From assembly GCF_900188145.1 (NCBI RefSeq), contig NZ_FZOJ01000014.1:1-64000 (forward strand): DNA of 64,000 bases, given 5' to 3'. Both the position numbers and the translations under genes were made by a program. The stretch's first letter is position 1, and every line of letters starts with the position of its first letter. The stretch is from Anaerovirgula multivorans (GTDB lineage Bacteria; Bacillota; Clostridia; Peptostreptococcales; Natronincolaceae). Shown here in pieces: positions 27,357-37,021 of the stretch. The notes beneath the pieces were generated by a model. That model was not told the origin of the DNA, did not search any database, and saw nothing but the letters and a program-made list of their open reading frames with translations.

Positions 27357-28037
27357 TTACAAATGCTTCTTTATCAGCCCTACTATTTCTGTATCTATCT
27401 CATTATATTGACTATTAAAATAGTTTATCAGCCTTTCTTGTAATTCTTCTCTTCCTAGTTCTATTTTCTCTTTAACTTTACTATAAGCTACTAACAGTTC
27501 TTTTTCCTCTTCAGTTAATTTTCTCTCTAAATCTTCATGTAGTTCAATATAAACATCTGACAGATCTCCCTTTTCCTCTTCTATCACCATCGTGGAAGAA
27601 AATAAATCTCCTAGTCTTGCATAATCATCTCTTAAAAAGATCATTAAAATTCCAATCATATAGTTATCTATAAATATCCGAAATAAATTTCTGATTAAGG
27701 AATGGCTTATATCCATAGGCTGACCATTTTTCCTTATTGTTTTAATACCTACTAATTTTTTTCCCAAGGTCTGTCCCTGCATTGTCATTTCTAATATTGT
27801 AAAATACCCATAGTTGATCATTGCAATAATTAATAATACTAATGCTAGAAAAAAAGAACTTTGAAACTGCAAATAATCTATAGGATTCTGCATTCCTATA
27901 ACCGATAGTAGAATCAGGAAATATAACATACCTTGAATAAAATAATCAACAAAAGCCGCAACAACTCGACTTCCTGCTCCTGCTAGTCTATAGGTTACCT
28001 CTATATTTTCTGGGGTTGTTATGGAAACAGTTTTCAC
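27357..28037 (-). CDS. RDD-family membrane protein
   Basis: A 226-residue protein with the RDD domain in its first ~160 residues: RLAGAGSRVVAAFVDYFIQGMLYF (the R and D residues of the name), three to four membrane helices and GQTLGKKLVGIKTIR. A charged, helical cytoplasmic tail of about 70 residues follows. Start is GTG after AGGAGG. RDD genes often sit with SpoIIM-like and MoxR/DUF58 genes, as here. The function of the group is not established. Confidence 0.85.
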   Translation of the reverse strand: MKTVSITTPENIEVTYRLAGAGSRVVAAFVDYFIQGMLYFLILLSVIGMQNPIDYLQFQSSFFLALVLLIIAMINYGYFTILEMTMQGQTLGKKLVGIKTIRKNGQPMDISHSLIRNLFRIFIDNYMIGILMIFLRDDYARLGDLFSSTMVIEEEKGDLSDVYIELHEDLERKLTEEEKELLVAYSKVKEKIELGREELQERLINYFNSQYNEIDTEIVGLIKKHL

Positions 28038-28096
28038 ATTTTTTCCTCCTTTTTCCTTATACTAAAATTTGATACAATAGCTTTGAGGTGATTTTT

Positions 28097-29032
28097 TTGA
28101 AAGAAAAAAACTTTATGATAAAAAACAAGCTCTATTGGCAGCAGCTAGAAAATTACATAAATAGGTTTGATAAAAGTGAAATCAAACGTACTTCTTCAAG
28201 TGAAATAGAAGAATTTCTTAATCTTTTTCGAACCACTAGCCATCATCTGTCTTATGTTAGAACCCATTATCCTAATTCAAAGCTAGAAAAATACTTAAAT
28301 ACTTTAGTTGGAAATGCTCACCATCACTTGTATACTGCTAAAAAAAATCCTTGGTATGATTTTAAAAAATTTTTATTATTTGTTTTCCCTAGTAAATTTC
28401 ATCAGTACCATCTTTTCGTTTTTTCTAGTTTTTTAGTTTTTCTTTTTGGCTTACTTCTTAGCTTTTTTTTGGTTCTCAATGATAGTTCCTACAGTATATT
28501 CTTTTTACCTCAAAATATCATAGATACTATTGATTACAGTTTTCAACCCAAAGAATGGGATTATGCCTTAATGTCTAGTATCATCATGATTAATAATATA
28601 ACCGTTAGCTTGAAGGCTTTTGTTTATGGCATATTTTTGGGCATTGGTACACTATATATTTTATTTGTTAATGGAGGTATATTAGGTGCCTTAACCGCTC
28701 TCGTATACTTAAATGGTGATTTACTAAAATATGCCTCCTTGATTCTTCCACATGGTATATTAGAGCTAACAGCTATATTTATAGCTGGTGCAGCTGGCCT
28801 CCTTTTAGGAAAATCAATCTTAGTCCCTGGTAAATATAGGAGATTAGATCACATTATTAGAAATGCCAAGGAAGGCGTTTCTCTAATATTAGGATCAAGT
28901 GCTTTCCTTATGATCGCTGCTATTATAGAAGGCTTCTTTACACCTTTGCCTATTGCTCCTACAGTTAAATTAATTTTTGCCTTATTAACCTGTGTAGGAA
29001 TCACAATATATCTCCACCCCTCACGTTCCTAA
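28097..29032 (+). CDS. SpoIIM-family (DUF95) membrane protein
   Basis: A 311-residue protein with a cytoplasmic N-terminal helical part (about 90 residues) and five to six membrane segments, including IFLGIGTLYILFVNGGILGALTALVYLNG and LILPHGILELTAIFIAGAAGLLLG, the hallmark of stage II sporulation protein M-like proteins. I choose the TTG at 28097, six bases after GAGGTG, over the GTG at 28088 that lies within that site. This stand-alone form is the version found with RDD and MoxR/DUF58 genes and is probably not the sporulation protein itself. Confidence 0.82.
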   Translation: MKEKNFMIKNKLYWQQLENYINRFDKSEIKRTSSSEIEEFLNLFRTTSHHLSYVRTHYPNSKLEKYLNTLVGNAHHHLYTAKKNPWYDFKKFLLFVFPSKFHQYHLFVFSSFLVFLFGLLLSFFLVLNDSSYSIFFLPQNIIDTIDYSFQPKEWDYALMSSIIMINNITVSLKAFVYGIFLGIGTLYILFVNGGILGALTALVYLNGDLLKYASLILPHGILELTAIFIAGAAGLLLGKSILVPGKYRRLDHIIRNAKEGVSLILGSSAFLMIAAIIEGFFTPLPIAPTVKLIFALLTCVGITIYLHPSRS

Positions 29033-29043
29033 TTTTGTATGCT

Positions 29044-30354
29044 TTATATAGCTTCTCTATTTTTTATTTTCATATATTCATTGATTGCCTTATAGATAAT
29101 ATCCTCTCTATCACATTCTATACAGTTAACTCCCCGCTGTTGAAGTGCCCTGATAATACTCTTTCGTTCCTCCTCCATTTTATAAGCGATGCCTTTGACA
29201 AAGGCATCTTTTCTGCTGTTTACCCTTGTAAGCTTTACTTCTTCTAATTTTTCATTTTTTACTAAAAAAATAACTACGTAATGCTTCTTTACTATATATT
29301 CTAAAGCTTTTCTTATGTAGTCTACTTCCTGTAAAGTATCTATATCCGTAAACATACATATTAGGCTTCTTTTCTTTTCTTGTTTACTTAGATAAAATAA
29401 CGCTTCTTCGTAGGATGATGTCATTCTGGTGCCTTCTATATGATAAAGGGTTTCTAACATAAGATTTCTATGGAAGTCTCCTTTAGCAGGTTTGATGAAG
29501 GCATCAATTTTGGTATTGAATACTAACAATCCAGATTTATCTTTATTGTAGCAAGCCGCATCCGATAGAAACAGTGCAGCATTTATAGCTAAATCCAGTT
29601 TTGAATATTGGTTCACTCTATAGCTCATGGTTCTTCCTGTATCTAGTAGAATATATATATGTTTATCGCTTTCAGGTTCATACTGATTTACTATCAGCTT
29701 ATTTTCTCTGGCACTTTTAATCCAATTAATTTTTCTAACATCGTCCCCCTTCACATATTCTCTGAGGCTTTCAAAATCTCTGCCATCTGATCTTTTTTTA
29801 AGAAGGTTTTCACCACTCTTTACAAGATTGTCTTTTCTTAGCATGAGATGATATTTTTTTAGATTTTTTAAACTAGGGTATACTTTATATTCCTCTGTAT
29901 GATGTATTCTTATATCTTTTTTTATAAGGTGTAGGATTCCTCTTCGTCTTATATAAATATCTTCCAACAGAAAAGCTCCTCTTTTTCTGGGTATTACCCG
30001 CAGTACAAATTCTTTATTTGAATAAGGATTTATAGAACCCTCTACTATCATTTCTTTACATTCAAAGGAACTGGGAAGTTCCTGTAGTACTTCTATAGAA
30101 GCCAATAAGTTAGTTCTATTATAGATTTTTAAAATGATTTTTTCTTCCTCTAGTAAAGATAATTTCTTGTCTCCTACTCTCTCTATTTCAAAAACATTCT
30201 TTGTAGGAGTCCTATAATAATCAATCATTATTAGTATAAATATTAGCATATTGTATAGAATAAAAGCTTGTAAATATAAGCTTGTGGGTATGCTTATTCC
30301 TATGAATACAGTCCCTATAAGGACAAGTATTAGAAATTGTTTTGTCACTGTCAT
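29044..30354 (-). CDS. DUF58-domain protein with a von Willebrand-like fold
   Basis: Two N-terminal membrane helices, a beta-rich segment, then the DUF58 signature SLREYVKGDDVRKINWIKSAR near residue 200 and a vWA-like domain (YILLDTGRTM, a MIDAS-type DxGxS/T site). 436 residues is typical. It follows the MoxR ATPase at 13 bases; MoxR-DUF58 pairs are thought to act as a chaperone system for membrane or cell-surface complexes. It converges on the SpoIIM-like gene with a gap of only 11 bases. Confidence 0.85.
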   Translation of the reverse strand: MTVTKQFLILVLIGTVFIGISIPTSLYLQAFILYNMLIFILIMIDYYRTPTKNVFEIERVGDKKLSLLEEEKIILKIYNRTNLLASIEVLQELPSSFECKEMIVEGSINPYSNKEFVLRVIPRKRGAFLLEDIYIRRRGILHLIKKDIRIHHTEEYKVYPSLKNLKKYHLMLRKDNLVKSGENLLKKRSDGRDFESLREYVKGDDVRKINWIKSARENKLIVNQYEPESDKHIYILLDTGRTMSYRVNQYSKLDLAINAALFLSDAACYNKDKSGLLVFNTKIDAFIKPAKGDFHRNLMLETLYHIEGTRMTSSYEEALFYLSKQEKKRSLICMFTDIDTLQEVDYIRKALEYIVKKHYVVIFLVKNEKLEEVKLTRVNSRKDAFVKGIAYKMEEERKSIIRALQQRGVNCIECDREDIIYKAINEYMKIKNREAI

Positions 30355-30367
30355 TTTTTCACCACCC

Positions 30368-31321
30368 TTAACGGGGAACTTTTATATTTGATAAAATATC
30401 ATGAATTACATCATCTGCTTCAATTCCCTCCACATAAGCCTCTGGTTTCAGAATAATCCTGTGCCTTAATATCGGGTAAGCCATTTTTTTAATATCTTCA
30501 GGAATAACAAAGTCTCTTTCCATCAATACTGCATTTGCTTTGGCTGCTTGCAATAAAGCGATAGACCCCCTAGGACTGCTGCCTATTTCTATAAAAGGAA
30601 AGTCCCTGGTATTTCTAATAATGTTTATAATATACTGCATCACAGAATCTTCTACAATAATATTTTCTATTTCGTTTTGACAATTTAGGATATCTTCTAG
30701 GGTACCGATTTGATTTATATGAATGTTATTTAAGCTTTTGTCAAAACCTTCGTGATATTTTTTGATTATTTGCAGCTCTCCTGCTAGAGATGGGTATTTA
30801 ATACAGATCTTCATGAAAAATCTGTCTAATAGAGCCTCTGGTAAAGGATACGTTCCTTCGTATTCTATTGGATTTTGTGTAGCAAAAACTATAAAAGGAT
30901 CAGACAGTTTGTAACCATGCCCATCAATTGTCACAACGCCCTCCTCCATCGCCTCTAAAAGACCTGCCTGGGTCTTTGGAGGTGTTCTGTTGATTTCATC
31001 ACCCAATAAAAAATTGGTAAAAACAGGCCCTTTTATAAACTCAAATTCTCTATCTTTTACATTGTAGATTCTAGCCCCAGTAATATCTGAAGGCATTAAA
31101 TCCGGTGTGAATTGTACTCTCTTAAAATCGACTCCCATCGTTTTTGCCAGAGATTTAATCAACAATGTTTTACCAAGACCGGGAACTCCCTCTAGCAGAG
31201 TATGACCTTTGGTAAAGATAGAAATTAATAGTAAATCTATTACTTCCTCTTGCTCAATGATGACTTTACTAATCTCCTTTTTTATTCCTCTGATAAATTC
31301 TTCTTTTTCAATAGCTTCCAA
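30368..31321 (-). CDS. MoxR-family AAA+ ATPase
   Basis: A 317-residue AAA+ protein with Walker A GVPGLGKT, Walker B LLGDEINRTPPKTQ and sensor 1 ATQNP, and the MoxR insertions. Proteins of this family remodel or activate metal-dependent complexes together with vWA proteins. Start is TTG with GAGGAGG nine bases upstream, inside the end of the preceding gene, which it overlaps by 40 bases. It belongs to the run membrane protein, DUF4129, DUF4350, MoxR, DUF58. Confidence 0.9.
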   Translation of the reverse strand: MEAIEKEEFIRGIKKEISKVIIEQEEVIDLLLISIFTKGHTLLEGVPGLGKTLLIKSLAKTMGVDFKRVQFTPDLMPSDITGARIYNVKDREFEFIKGPVFTNFLLGDEINRTPPKTQAGLLEAMEEGVVTIDGHGYKLSDPFIVFATQNPIEYEGTYPLPEALLDRFFMKICIKYPSLAGELQIIKKYHEGFDKSLNNIHINQIGTLEDILNCQNEIENIIVEDSVMQYIINIIRNTRDFPFIEIGSSPRGSIALLQAAKANAVLMERDFVIPEDIKKMAYPILRHRIILKPEAYVEGIEADDVIHDILSNIKVPR

Positions 31322-32316
31322 TGGGCTTCCCTCCTCTTTTCCAGCATTTGTATTAGCTCATCCATGTCTTTGATCCTATTTAATGATTCTTTTTTTCTCT
31401 TATTACTATTTTCCTTCTCATCATGAAACAACCTAGCTGCTTTCTCCTTCAATGGAAGATTATGTTTTTGCCATAAATCTATCCATCTATTAGAATTAGT
31501 TGCTGTTTTAATCGTCTTGTTTAGTTCAATTTGTAACTTGCTATAAAAAGCATCATACACAATATCTATAGACTCTGCCTTTTCATAAAGATTTGCTGCT
31601 GCATACAAATATTCATTCTCATCTCTTTCTATTTCTCCCATTATTCTCTCTACTTTGCCAAATCTTTTACCTAAATAAAGTATATAGCTAACAATGAAAA
31701 TCAATAGTTGGAACAGTATCACTTTTATATAAAAGGGAATGTGTTTATATAGAGAAGGCATTTCACCAACCAATAGCCGATGATATTCATTAAAGTAAAT
31801 AGGTTCCCCTAATCCATCTAAAACCTCCAAGATAAAGAGGGAGCCTTCTTTGTCTTTCAATAATGTTTCATTAGTGATTAGATGAATATCTCCTATCAAC
31901 AGCTTTCCTTTACCCAAGGAATATAAGAAAGCTCTCTCTTCGTACTTTTCTAACAAGTCTGGATAATGATATTGATGGTAATGCTCGGTTAAATAAACCA
32001 ATTTCCCACCATTTTTTATCCAATCCTCTGCCTCCTTCAAATCGAAATTAGTACTCTCTTTGTATGTAGTGACAACATAGATGCCTTGGTTGCTTTTTTC
32101 TAAAAAATTTTGTCCATCTATCCTTACATCGTAGCCTATCTTCTTTAAAGTATCATAGAAAATAGATACGCCTTTGTATGAGGTGTTAATGGGTAAAGAT
32201 TCATTGTTTTGACTATTTCTGCCGATGTCCTTATCTAGCACATCAAAGTAGTGGTTTATGATTATAAATGTCACAATCAGTATAAGAAAAATGATAACAG
32301 ATTTATTTTTTTTCAC
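31282..32316 (-). CDS. DUF4350-domain membrane protein
   Basis: A 344-residue protein with one N-terminal membrane helix, an external domain of the DUF4350 type (SYKGVSIFYDTLKKIGYDV, then GGKLVYLTEHYH and GKLLIGD), a second membrane helix near residue 205 and a charged cytoplasmic tail of ~130 residues. It starts with GTG and overlaps both neighbours. DUF4350 genes regularly accompany MoxR and DUF58. Function unknown. Confidence 0.75.
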   Translation of the reverse strand: MKKNKSVIIFLILIVTFIIINHYFDVLDKDIGRNSQNNESLPINTSYKGVSIFYDTLKKIGYDVRIDGQNFLEKSNQGIYVVTTYKESTNFDLKEAEDWIKNGGKLVYLTEHYHQYHYPDLLEKYEERAFLYSLGKGKLLIGDIHLITNETLLKDKEGSLFILEVLDGLGEPIYFNEYHRLLVGEMPSLYKHIPFYIKVILFQLLIFIVSYILYLGKRFGKVERIMGEIERDENEYLYAAANLYEKAESIDIVYDAFYSKLQIELNKTIKTATNSNRWIDLWQKHNLPLKEKAARLFHDEKENSNKRKKESLNRIKDMDELIQMLEKRREAHWKLLKKKNLSEE

Positions 32317-32950
32317 TATAGTTCTTAACCTCCAATAAAAGCTCCTTTGCTATCTCTTTATACCGAGAAAAATTTACCGAATCAATTTGTTTATTTCCAT
32401 ACCAAATATATTCAAAGTAATCTCCCATGCTTTTGAAATTATTTGTCTTTTTAAAACCTTTTTCTTTTAAACTTATTGCGATCTCGTAATTTGTTTTCGA
32501 GTCATCTAAAAACCATAAAGATTTTTCATTCATATACAACAGTACACTGATAAAATAAAGCCTTATAGCATGTCTAAATTTCCCTTCGTTCTCACGATGG
32601 AGAGCCTTCTTGTACAACCCCTCATAGGTGGTATTTTGATCAACTGTCTCTCCGTAGATTACCCTCTGATGGCTCTTTACTACATTCTTTTGAGATTTTA
32701 TAAGATAAAATAGCAATAAAGTTATCAGCAGGATCAACATAACAAAAAATAAATTTTGACTTCCTATAGGATTTACGTTATAAGGTTCATATGTTTCTGG
32801 GGAAATTCTGTTAAAAATCCTCTCAATTATTTCTGCAATCTTTTCCCATAAGTTTTCCTTTTCTTTTAAATGCATATATTTAGAACTATTAATGATCTCC
32901 TCTGCAACTTTTTTAAAATTTTCTTGGTGAGATAATAAATTGTTTTCCAA
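32303..32950 (-). CDS. DUF4129-domain membrane protein
   Basis: A 215-residue protein with one membrane helix near residue 75 and a C-terminal DUF4129 domain (LYKKALHRENEGKFRHAIRLYFISVLLYMNE, then TNYEIAISLK and FEYIWYG). The domain often follows transglutaminase-like proteins in MoxR/DUF58 operons; here it stands alone. Start is TTG behind GAGGAG. It overlaps the DUF4350 gene by 14 bases. Confidence 0.8.
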   Translation of the reverse strand: MENNLLSHQENFKKVAEEIINSSKYMHLKEKENLWEKIAEIIERIFNRISPETYEPYNVNPIGSQNLFFVMLILLITLLLFYLIKSQKNVVKSHQRVIYGETVDQNTTYEGLYKKALHRENEGKFRHAIRLYFISVLLYMNEKSLWFLDDSKTNYEIAISLKEKGFKKTNNFKSMGDYFEYIWYGNKQIDSVNFSRYKEIAKELLLEVKNYSEKK

Positions 32951-32963
32951 TTTTTTTCTCCTC

Positions 32964-33935
32964 TTATTTATTGTATAGGTCTACAGCTTCAGTGGGTGCT
33001 TTGCTTGATTGCTCCTGAAACTTATCCAACATATGATGGACTTTAAGACCTTCTTTTTTATATCTACTATTTACATAATAGAGGGTCCAGACGATCGGCC
33101 CAATAGGCTCTAATAGAATACCCAATATAAAATTCAAATATGGTTTTAATACTTCACTAACCAGTATAATTTGAGTCATCAATGAATGTCCTGTCTCTAT
33201 CTTCCCTATTAAGAAATACAATAGTCCTGAAGCTACTGCTATAGTAGAATATACAGATAAATTGACTCCCCATTGAATCATAAATATGCTAAATACTCTA
33301 TAAATGTTTTTCAATCCCTCTCCTTTAGCGAGTCTTATGCTTTTCTTAATAGCAGCGAAGCCTGTCGATTCTTCAAAAACAGCTATATGCAAAGAATAGA
33401 ACAAATAGCTTCCTACCAAAGCTGCAACGAAAGAATACATTACTACATTTACAAAAAAGTTTAGAATAACATTGGATGCCAGTCTATTTTGCCAAAGAGT
33501 AATGGTTGTGGTATTGGTCCCCATCATGACGATAATGATTATGATAGGTAATATGAATATTACCAACAGCATAACTACCTTAGCAATTGCTTTGATACTT
33601 TGAAAAGCCTTCCCTACCGCTTCACTAGCAGTGACGTTCTCTCCCTTTAAGTAACCATAGGTTATATGAAACACTCCTGCTTTATCAATACCTATAAAAA
33701 CTCCCACCATGATTAGTAAAATAAAAGCAAAGAAAATAAGTCCAAGGGCTCTGCTAAAATTAAGCCAAGATAAAATAGGAATCATGATTACCCCACCTGC
33801 GATAATCATCAGAACCATAATGATAGTAAAAAGTATTTGAAATCCTATTAAAGTTTTAAACTTTTTCCTATAGATCTCTGTCGAAAAATCCAATATCTTT
33901 GCATCAGATACTTTGTCGTTAAACCAATTCAACAT
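32964..33935 (-). CDS. Integral membrane protein heading the MoxR/DUF58 cluster
   Basis: A 323-residue protein with about six membrane helices in long hydrophobic runs (residues ~30-85, 115-150, 160-190, 215-240, 255-285). The layout resembles the membrane domain of glycerophosphodiester phosphodiesterase-like or DUF975-type proteins, but no catalytic motif is visible. It is first in the run, with AAGGAGG before its ATG, so the promoter for the whole group should lie just upstream. Function unknown. Confidence 0.65.
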   Translation of the reverse strand: MLNWFNDKVSDAKILDFSTEIYRKKFKTLIGFQILFTIIMVLMIIAGGVIMIPILSWLNFSRALGLIFFAFILLIMVGVFIGIDKAGVFHITYGYLKGENVTASEAVGKAFQSIKAIAKVVMLLVIFILPIIIIIVMMGTNTTTITLWQNRLASNVILNFFVNVVMYSFVAALVGSYLFYSLHIAVFEESTGFAAIKKSIRLAKGEGLKNIYRVFSIFMIQWGVNLSVYSTIAVASGLLYFLIGKIETGHSLMTQIILVSEVLKPYLNFILGILLEPIGPIVWTLYYVNSRYKKEGLKVHHMLDKFQEQSSKAPTEAVDLYNK

Positions 33936-34187
33936 GATAAACCTCCTTAAATTTAACTTGGTAAAATGTTGTAAACTTGTTTATGTATACCATATTTATC
34001 TTTTGTTATCATTATAGCCTACTATGCACACCTAATCAAACTCTCTATAGTAATTTAATACAGATCAATCTGATTAAAATATTTTTATGCATCTAATCTT
34101 TGTGTAAATTTAAGTAGTTAGCTTGTGCAACTTTACTTAAATTATTCTGTAGTTGTGTATAAAAGTTTAATTAGATATAAAAGTAAA

Positions 34188-34217
34188 TGCTGTACTCATC
34201 TTGTATTGAGTACAGCA
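34188..34217. terminator. Terminator after the CheY/CheX-like gene pair
   Basis: TGCTGTACTC (34188-34197) pairs perfectly with GAGTACAGCA (34208-34217). A T run at 34222-34227 serves the plus strand and a weaker T-rich stretch the minus strand, where it lies 69 bases past the stop at 34286. The remaining gap up to 33936 holds only the upstream region of the membrane protein gene. Confidence 0.65.
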
Positions 34218-34285
34218 CTATGTTTTTTAATCCTCACCTAAAGCCTTATAGGGATTAGCAACACAACGAGGGATAACTTTTATCG

Positions 34286-35188
34286 TTATTGAGGTTTTAT
34301 TGCTAAAACCAATTTGCCTATACCAGTTATAATAGGAATCTGAATAAGAGAGCCTAACACTAAATCATCTACTTCATCTAGTATCGTCGGCGGTTTTAAC
34401 ATGATAGGATTACCTTCTTCAGACATATTTATTGTAAAAAGTCCATTATTAAGATTCAGAAATTCAGCTACTGAAGCTTCCGCCAGTTCATCTCTTTTAT
34501 TTATCTTCATTTTTGAATAGTGAGATGCAAAGTCTATAAAAGTCTCTCTCTTCATAATTAGATAAATGACCATATTGTATGTGCCATATATTTCTTGGGA
34601 AGCTACAATAACATCCTCAGCATCTTCCAAAAACATTTTTCCATTTGAATCAGCTATCAATGGCTGGTGATCTATAAATCGCACAAAATTTCTTAAAAAG
34701 AGCTTTACATAATCATAATATTCCTGTGTTTTGCCTATATGTAATGGGTCACATTGTGATTGTATCATTGATTCTAGTATTTTATTTAAGTCTCCTTTTT
34801 GCATTAGTCTATATTGTTCATCAGTAAAATTGTTTTCTTTTCTGTATGCATGTAAAACTTCTTCAAGCTGTTCTAAAGAAAAAACCTTATGATCTATTAA
34901 TAATTGGCTCAGCTGTATTGAATTTAGTTTTTGTTGATTAAGAAGATAATCAACATCCGCTTCCTTCAAGTAGTCTTTTTCCACAGCTAATTCTCCGAAT
35001 TTTTTATCAAATCTTTTTTGCATTTCATGTACTTCACTGACTTGCTTTGCTGTCATTAGATTACTATCAATCGCTAATACCCCTAATTTTACATGGGCTT
35101 TCTTATTTTCATCTAATAGACTTATCAATATATCACGATCTACTAAATTATGATTTAATAAATAGTTGCCTAAATATTGATTTAGCAT
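34286..35188 (-). CDS. Two-domain protein: MshEN-like N-terminus and CheX-like phosphatase-type C-terminus
   Basis: The first ~115 residues contain two helical repeats (LGNYLLNHNLVDRDILISLL, FGELAVEKDYLKEADVDYLL) like the N-terminal domain of type II secretion ATPases, which in some proteins bind c-di-GMP. The last ~150 residues resemble CheX/CheC chemotaxis phosphatases, with LAEASVAEFLNLNNGLF in the position of the catalytic ExxN helix (E and N present) and a PPTIL strand. It lies 23 bases after a CheY-like regulator, so dephosphorylation of that protein is a reasonable inference. Starts at an ATG behind AAGGAGG. Confidence 0.6.
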   Translation of the reverse strand: MLNQYLGNYLLNHNLVDRDILISLLDENKKAHVKLGVLAIDSNLMTAKQVSEVHEMQKRFDKKFGELAVEKDYLKEADVDYLLNQQKLNSIQLSQLLIDHKVFSLEQLEEVLHAYRKENNFTDEQYRLMQKGDLNKILESMIQSQCDPLHIGKTQEYYDYVKLFLRNFVRFIDHQPLIADSNGKMFLEDAEDVIVASQEIYGTYNMVIYLIMKRETFIDFASHYSKMKINKRDELAEASVAEFLNLNNGLFTINMSEEGNPIMLKPPTILDEVDDLVLGSLIQIPIITGIGKLVLAIKPQ

Positions 35189-35210
35189 TTATGCATACCT
35201 CCTTTACATA

Positions 35211-35576
35211 CTATATATAAGGTTGAATTGTCTTTGAAAGTGGTTCTTCTTCCCATGGCTTTTGAATGAAGTTAATTGCACCTATTTTTAAGGTTTCCTT
35301 TAATATTTCTTTATTACCAACAGATGATAACACGATCACCTTTGCATCTTTATCCATATCTATAATTTCCTTTAAACACTGTAGTCCATCTGTTTCAGGC
35401 ATCACAATATCCATTAATACCAAATTGGGTTTTTCTTTTTTATAAATATCTATTGCTACTCTTCCATTGGCAGCTTCTAAGATGGTTACTCCTTCTATGT
35501 GGTTATTCAAAAAATTCTTAAGCTGTACCCGAATAAGCATAGAATCATCACATAGTAGTACTTTCTTTCCACTCAT
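35211..35576 (-). CDS. CheY-like single-domain response regulator
   Basis: A 121-residue receiver domain only. The acidic pocket is CDDS, the phosphorylation site Asp56 (LVLMDIVMPETDG), the switch residue is in VLSSVG, and the lysine is in FIQKPW. I use the ATG at 35576 after GGGGG; a reading from 35606 adds ten residues without support. It is coupled to the CheX-like protein downstream. No flagellar or chemotaxis operon is nearby, so the output partner is elsewhere. Confidence 0.88.
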   Translation of the reverse strand: MSGKKVLLCDDSMLIRVQLKNFLNNHIEGVTILEAANGRVAIDIYKKEKPNLVLMDIVMPETDGLQCLKEIIDMDKDAKVIVLSSVGNKEILKETLKIGAINFIQKPWEEEPLSKTIQPYI

Positions 35577-35841
35577 ATTTAAAACCCCCTTTTTATTAGA
35601 TTGCATAGTTTATTTATAATGTCCTGCAGATGATGAAACCTAGACTTGTAAGAAACAATACCGCTATCGTCCATTTTTGGTAACAATTGCCTATTTACTT
35701 TTCTTATTTCGACATTGTTGTTGATTTTCCTTCCACAAAAAAGAAATATCTAAACATTCTTTCTCATTAAGTGCCATATATGTATATATGCTTATAAATT
35801 TCTATACTCTTTTATTTTATTTGTTAACCTACTATTGAGAT

Positions 35842-36837
35842 TTATGAAGTAACTTTATTTTTCCCTTCATTTTTTGAGCAATAAAGATTTTTATCAGCGT
35901 TTTGAAATAAATTATTAACGTTTGCAGCCTCATCAAATGAGGAAACTCCTAGACTGATGGTAATCTTTAATTCTGTGTGCTGAGCAGAAATGGAAGTTCC
36001 TTCTATTGTCTTACGTATTTTTTCAGCAACTATTCTTGCCTCATCTATACTGGTATCAGGTAATAATATGGCAAATTCATCTCCACCGTATCTAAAACAA
36101 CTATCAGTGGAGCGAGTATTTGTTGTGATCATTTGCCCGATGTGCCTAATTACTAAATCTCCCGTTAAGTGACCATAAGTATCATTTATGATTTTGAAAT
36201 TATCTATGTCAAATAAAATAATTGAAAAAGCATTAATAATGCCTTTTTCTTTTTGTCTTTTATACAAATCAAATGCTTTTTGCAATTCTTCAAAAAAATG
36301 TCTGTGATTATATAAACCCGAAAGACAATCTATTGCTGACAATACCCTTAGCTGTCTATTTGCTTCCTCTAACTGTGCATTAAGTTGTACCAGTTCTTCT
36401 TCTGCTTTTTTCAAAGATGTGATATCTCTAGAGGTACCCCAAGTACCAATAACTTTTCCTTCGGAGTCGTAAAGAGGATATTTTGAAGCCGAAAGCCAAA
36501 TAGTGCTTCCATCTGGTTTAACTAGCTTTTCTACTCTGCCTACAATCGGTTCACCTGTGGCCATTATTTTTTCTTCATCTTTTGAAGCATTATTAGCAAA
36601 GTATTCAGGAAAATAATCATAGTCATTTTTTCCTATCACTTCTAGAGGGTCTTCAATGCCAAATAGCAATGCGTGGGCCTTATTACTTAAGATAAAGCTA
36701 GAATCTCTATCTTTGAAGTAGATTGTATCTTGTGAATTATTCATTATGGTATTGATGATTAATACTTCATTAAGTTCTGATTCATTCATGTGAAAAATAT
36801 CATTTGTAGTTATTTGTTCTTGATAATCTTTTTTCAT
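35842..36837 (-). CDS. PAS-GGDEF diguanylate cyclase
   Basis: Soluble protein of about 331 residues: a PAS domain (residues ~20-140, with PLYDSEGKVIGTWGTSRDIT at its end), a short coiled coil (EEELVQLNAQLEEANRQL) and a C-terminal GGDEF domain with intact RYGGDEFAIL. It should make c-di-GMP in response to a ligand or redox signal at the PAS domain. The ATG at 36837 has GGAGTG six bases upstream, so I prefer it to the upstream reading from 36942. It stands alone between repeats and the CheY pair. Confidence 0.9.
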   Translation of the reverse strand: MKKDYQEQITTNDIFHMNESELNEVLIINTIMNNSQDTIYFKDRDSSFILSNKAHALLFGIEDPLEVIGKNDYDYFPEYFANNASKDEEKIMATGEPIVGRVEKLVKPDGSTIWLSASKYPLYDSEGKVIGTWGTSRDITSLKKAEEELVQLNAQLEEANRQLRVLSAIDCLSGLYNHRHFFEELQKAFDLYKRQKEKGIINAFSIILFDIDNFKIINDTYGHLTGDLVIRHIGQMITTNTRSTDSCFRYGGDEFAILLPDTSIDEARIVAEKIRKTIEGTSISAQHTELKITISLGVSSFDEAANVNNLFQNADKNLYCSKNEGKNKVTS

Positions 36838-37021
36838 TATATTCACTCCAAAATCATTATTAGTGAAGATTCTCAAAAGACATACTATTAAAAATTTTCC
36901 ATTAATTATATGAATAATATCATTTTTATGCTTAAATATCAATGATTAAGATTCTTAAATATATGACTCTTTCAAAACCTGAATTGATATTTTTCTTCGG
37001 CTGTATACTTACTTCTTTTAG

